Below, one piece after another: positions 13,609 through 15,847 of a DNA stretch of 15,847 nucleotides. Location of the stretch: NCBI GenBank assembly GCA_021809235.1, contig JAKBAG010000044.1:1-15847 (forward strand). Reading direction: 5' to 3'. A model generated the notes under the pieces. It searched no databases. It saw nothing but the letters and a program-made list of their open reading frames with translations, and was not told where the DNA came from. The DNA comes from Acidobacteriota bacterium (GTDB taxonomy: Bacteria > Acidobacteriota > Terriglobia > Terriglobales > Acidobacteriaceae). The translations under genes were made by a program, and so were the position numbers. Position 1 is the stretch's first letter. The number at the start of each line of letters is the position of its first letter.

Positions 13609-13983
13609 GAGCAGATCCTTTCGGGGGATGGGCGTCTGCCGCGCCAGCGGCGACAGAGGCGGACCAGGCTCCATCTGCGCCAGACAAAGGGGCGTGATGC
13701 GGGCGAGCCAGAGGGCAAAAGGGTGGTCCGGCTGGAGGACAAGACCCTGCTGATTACTGTAACGCCAGCAGTCGCTGAGTGCCGAACCCAGCCGGGAGCA
13801 GCTGCCGGGCAGATGCGCCTCATACCGAAGCATGGCGGCGTAGAGGGCGTCGCAGAGTTCAACTTCCCGGCTGGTCAGGCGAATGCGCCGCGGCGCAGGC
13901 CGCCGCGGCCCGGACGGGTCTGGGCCGGAGATCGGCTGCGGGACTCTGGCCTGCTGACTTCGCGATGGACGCGGCGTGGACAT
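13609..13983 (-). CDS. In-frame upstream coding region, possible N-terminal extension of OsmC
   Basis: This stretch has no stop and runs in phase into osmC. From the ATG at 13983 (seven bases past the methyltransferase stop) it encodes a Pro/Arg-rich start (1-34), then a protein-like segment: LTSREVELCDALYAAMLRYE (37-56), ALSDCWRYSNQQGLVLQPDH (68-87) and FALWLARITPLCLAQM (89-104), ending in a Pro-rich linker before OsmC residue 1. Codons from residue 35 on prefer G/C in the third position as in neighbouring genes. I do not recognise the domain. It may be an OsmC fusion, or a separate coding remnant whose stop has been lost. The ribosome-binding site at 13983 is weak, while osmC has its own good one. 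Confidence 0.5.
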
Positions 13984-13990
13984 GGCTGGC

Positions 13991-14596
13991 TCAGGAGCGA
14001 TGCGAGAGGACCAGCCACGAGTAGAGGCCAGTGGGACGGGCATAGGTGACCTGCCAGCCGTGCTCGCTGAGCTCCTGGCAGACGGCGTCGAGCGAAAGGC
14101 GATGCGCCATAGGCGGACCGGGCTGGGGTTGGTCGGAGATGGCAGGGTCTGCAGGTGCCCAGTCGAGCAGGGCCAGATAGCCATCCGGACGCAACAGTCG
14201 TGCGGCTTCGGCCAGGGTCGCAGGGCGGTCATCGACCTCATGCCAGACGTTGGCCAGCAGCACACGATCGAAGGAGGCCGGTGCCAGGCCGGTGGTGGCG
14301 GATTCGGCTTCCATGCAGTCGATATTCGCCAGGCCGGCATCGAGAGCCTTGCTGTTGAGGCGTTCGAGCATCTCCGGGGAGACATCCACGGCGACGAGCC
14401 TGCCGGCAGGACCAACGGCGCGGGCGATGGGCAGAGCAAAGTAGCCGGTGCCGGCACCAATATCGGCTACAGCCATGCCGGGCTCCAGCGCCATGCGGTC
14501 GAGGACAGGCTGGATGGGGAGCCAGGTCTGGCGCTCGGGTGCATCCAGCCGGTGAGCCTGCGTGGGCGAAAAACGACGGGATCCGGTGTGGGACAT
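13991..14596 (-). CDS. Class I SAM-dependent methyltransferase
   Basis: A 201-residue Rossmann-fold methyltransferase. Motif I is VADIGAGTGYF (Asp45, Gly47, Gly49, Gly51); the acidic residue at the end of strand 2 is Asp71 in VAVDVSPEML; the strand-4 region reads FDRVLLANVWHEVDDRP, followed by LRPDGYLALLDW. It resembles small UbiE-like enzymes; the substrate cannot be inferred, and the Cys set of arsenite methyltransferases is absent (a single Cys lies in NIDCMEAE and one near the C-terminus). The ATG overlaps the upstream gene's stop by one base (TGATG) and has GAAAGG nine bases ahead, so translation is probably coupled. Confidence 0.88.
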   Translation of the reverse strand: MSHTGSRRFSPTQAHRLDAPERQTWLPIQPVLDRMALEPGMAVADIGAGTGYFALPIARAVGPAGRLVAVDVSPEMLERLNSKALDAGLANIDCMEAESATTGLAPASFDRVLLANVWHEVDDRPATLAEAARLLRPDGYLALLDWAPADPAISDQPQPGPPMAHRLSLDAVCQELSEHGWQVTYARPTGLYSWLVLSHRS

Positions 14597-14817
14597 CAGC
14601 AGCAACCTTTCGCGCCATTGGTAGCGTCTGCCGAGCGTAATCCGAGAAGCTTGAAGATAGCCATAGCCGGGCACCAGTTGGTAAATGCGGACTGCAGAAG
14701 GTTGAGTCCCACAAAGGCGGTAAGCCAGAGCCAGTTGCGCGAGACAGAGTAGGCAAGGGCAAGGCTGAGCAGCACGACGGCGCCAGCCAGAAGACGAAGG
14801 GCACGTTCGACGGTCAT
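14596..14817 (-). CDS. DUF2892 (YgaP-like) small membrane protein
   Basis: A 73-residue inner-membrane protein of the DUF2892 family, the same fold as the membrane part of YgaP. It has two hydrophobic helices (about 8-25 and 30-46), followed by TNWCPAMAIFKLLGLR, the family signature with Cys49, and a Cys-Cys C-terminus (NGAKGCC). The family often lies beside RND pumps and thiol or sulfur enzymes, as here. AGGAG lies eight bases ahead of the ATG, which overlaps the RND gene's stop by four bases (ATGA). Confidence 0.88.
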   Translation of the reverse strand: MTVERALRLLAGAVVLLSLALAYSVSRNWLWLTAFVGLNLLQSAFTNWCPAMAIFKLLGLRSADATNGAKGCC

Positions 14818-15847
14818 AGGAGTTCTCCTGGATTCTCGATCACGACTTCCTCTTTGCGGTGAACGAGGTAGTAAAGGATGGGGATGGTGGGCCACGAGAG
14901 GAACGTGGAGGCCACGGCACCGGCGATAAGCGAGATGGCCAGTCCCTGGAAGATGGGGTCGGTGAGGATGACGCTGGCGCCGACGACAACGGCGGCCGCA
15001 GTAAGCAGCATGGGCCGGAAGCGGGTGGCGCCAGCGTCAATGACAGCCTGCGCGAGCGGAGCTCCCTGGCTGCGGCGCAGCTCAATGAAGTCGACGAGGA
15101 TGATGGAGTTGCGGACGATGATGCCCGCTCCGGCGATGAAGCCGATCATCGAGGTGGCAGTGAAGAAGGCGCCGAGCAGGGCGTGGGCTGGCAGGATGCC
15201 GACCAGCGTGAGCGGGATGGGCGCCATGATGATGAGCGGGACGATGAAGGAGCGGAACCAGCCGACGACGAGCACGTAAATGAGGATGAGAACGGCGGCA
15301 AAGGCGAGGCCAAGATCGCGGAAGACCTCGATTGTGATCTGCCACTCGCCATCCCACTTCATTGCGTAGTGGTTGGTGGTGTCGGGCTGGACGGAGTTGT
15401 AGCGCGCCAGGGTGTAGCCGGCAGGCAGGGTGAGGTGGTCAAGCGCCTTGTTCATGCGCAGGATGGCGTAGACAGGACTCTCCTCGGCACCGGCAACATC
15501 GCCGGTGACGTAGACCACGCGGCGCAGATTCTTGTGGTAAATGCTGGGCGGCAGGGTGGTCTGCTGGAGGGTGACCAGTTCGCGAAGGCTGACCATGGAT
15601 CCGTTGGCAGCCGGAAGATGGATGTTTTCCAGCGCCTGCTCGGAGGAGCGATCCGGACGGGTGAAGCGGACAACGACGGGGATGGCCTCGCGGGAGCCGG
15701 AATCGTGCTCGAGGCCGACGTTGAGTCCGCCGGTAGCCAGAGCAACGGCCTGATCCACCTGTGCGACAGCGATACCGAGCCGCGCGGCCTTGACCTGATC
15801 GACGTGAATCTGCAGCTGGGGCTGGGGATCCTCGACGTACCAAGATC
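14814..15847 (-). CDS. RND-family efflux permease, C-terminal part (5' truncated by window edge)
   Basis: The C-terminal third of an AcrB/CusA-type inner-membrane pump; the frame is open through the right edge, so ~700 residues lie outside. The visible part begins in the periplasmic docking/porter region (QLQIHVDQVKAARLGIAV, typical of the DN/PC2 domain), continues with the IPVVVRF and VSLRELVTLQ strands, then TM8-TM12: LAFAAVLILIYVLVVGWF, FIVPLIIMAPIPLTLVG, GIIVRNSIILVDFIELRR (the conserved TM10 loop region), RPMLLTAAAVVVGASVIL and IFQGLAISLIAGAVASTF. It exports metals, drugs or other solutes by proton antiport with a fusion protein and an outer-membrane channel, expected upstream. Substrate not determinable. 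It heads the cluster and overlaps the DUF2892 gene. Confidence 0.92.
   Translation of the reverse strand, partial: SWYVEDPQPQLQIHVDQVKAARLGIAVAQVDQAVALATGGLNVGLEHDSGSREAIPVVVRFTRPDRSSEQALENIHLPAANGSMVSLRELVTLQQTTLPPSIYHKNLRRVVYVTGDVAGAEESPVYAILRMNKALDHLTLPAGYTLARYNSVQPDTTNHYAMKWDGEWQITIEVFRDLGLAFAAVLILIYVLVVGWFRSFIVPLIIMAPIPLTLVGILPAHALLGAFFTATSMIGFIAGAGIIVRNSIILVDFIELRRSQGAPLAQAVIDAGATRFRPMLLTAAAVVVGASVILTDPIFQGLAISLIAGAVASTFLSWPTIPILYYLVHRKEEVVIENPGELL

Noticed and set aside
13984..14460. Further upstream extension of the osmC frame through the methyltransferase gene
   Set aside because: The frame stays open, but the overlapping methyltransferase has clear SAM motifs in another frame; the extension is a shadow there.
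1..15847. tRNA, rRNA, CRISPR array, insertion sequence or prophage
   Set aside because: No cloverleaf, spaced repeat array, transposase or phage structural gene was recognised by eye on either strand.

Overview
The window is GC-rich (well over 60% by eye), gene-dense bacterial chromosome. Its gene set is a peri-cytoplasmic DPP-IV, LolA-fold exported protein, RND pump, RecX and several small orphan proteins, with no phage or insertion-sequence genes. This looks most like an Acidobacteriota (Terriglobia-type) genome. That placement is inference from gene content and codon style only; there is no rRNA or marker gene to settle it.

Layout, left to right. (1) Positions 2-559 hold the 3' end of a sugar phosphate isomerase/epimerase. 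(2) A ~310 bp gap is followed by a two-gene unit: a secreted dipeptidyl peptidase IV-like S9 peptidase (869-3106) whose stop overlaps the start of an MBL-fold hydrolase (3103-4038). (3) Convergent to these on the minus strand are a MarC-family membrane protein (4183-4869) and, upstream of it, a single-domain response regulator (4942-5367); a perfect hairpin lies between the convergent genes. (4) A ~710 bp stretch without a convincing gene (5368-6080) carries inverted repeats. (5) Next are a small orphan minus-strand gene (6081-6332) with its own promoter and terminator, and an exported LolA-like protein (6495-7493). (6) Divergent from these on the plus strand are a large membrane histidine-kinase-like protein (7661-9697) and recX (9723-10319). 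(7) A 92-residue orphan minus-strand gene (10463-10741) precedes a ~410 bp spacer. (8) The right third is a tight minus-strand cluster read from the right edge: RND efflux permease (partial) > DUF2892 protein > SAM methyltransferase > OsmC (with a possible N-terminal extension) > LysR-type regulator > YeiH-family exporter, ending in a strong hairpin at 11067-11096.

The most notable points are these. The membrane histidine kinase homologue lacks the usual phosphoacceptor His, the N-box Asn and the G1-box Asp, yet keeps the G2 box. The nearby stand-alone receiver domain has Glu at the phosphoacceptor position. So two signalling proteins within 5 kb both look non-canonical. The right-hand cluster reads as one transcription unit joining efflux, thiol/peroxide chemistry (OsmC), a methyltransferase and a regulator/exporter pair of the YeiE/YeiH kind, which suggests a stress or sulfur-oxyanion/electrophile response. 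That role is inferred, not shown.
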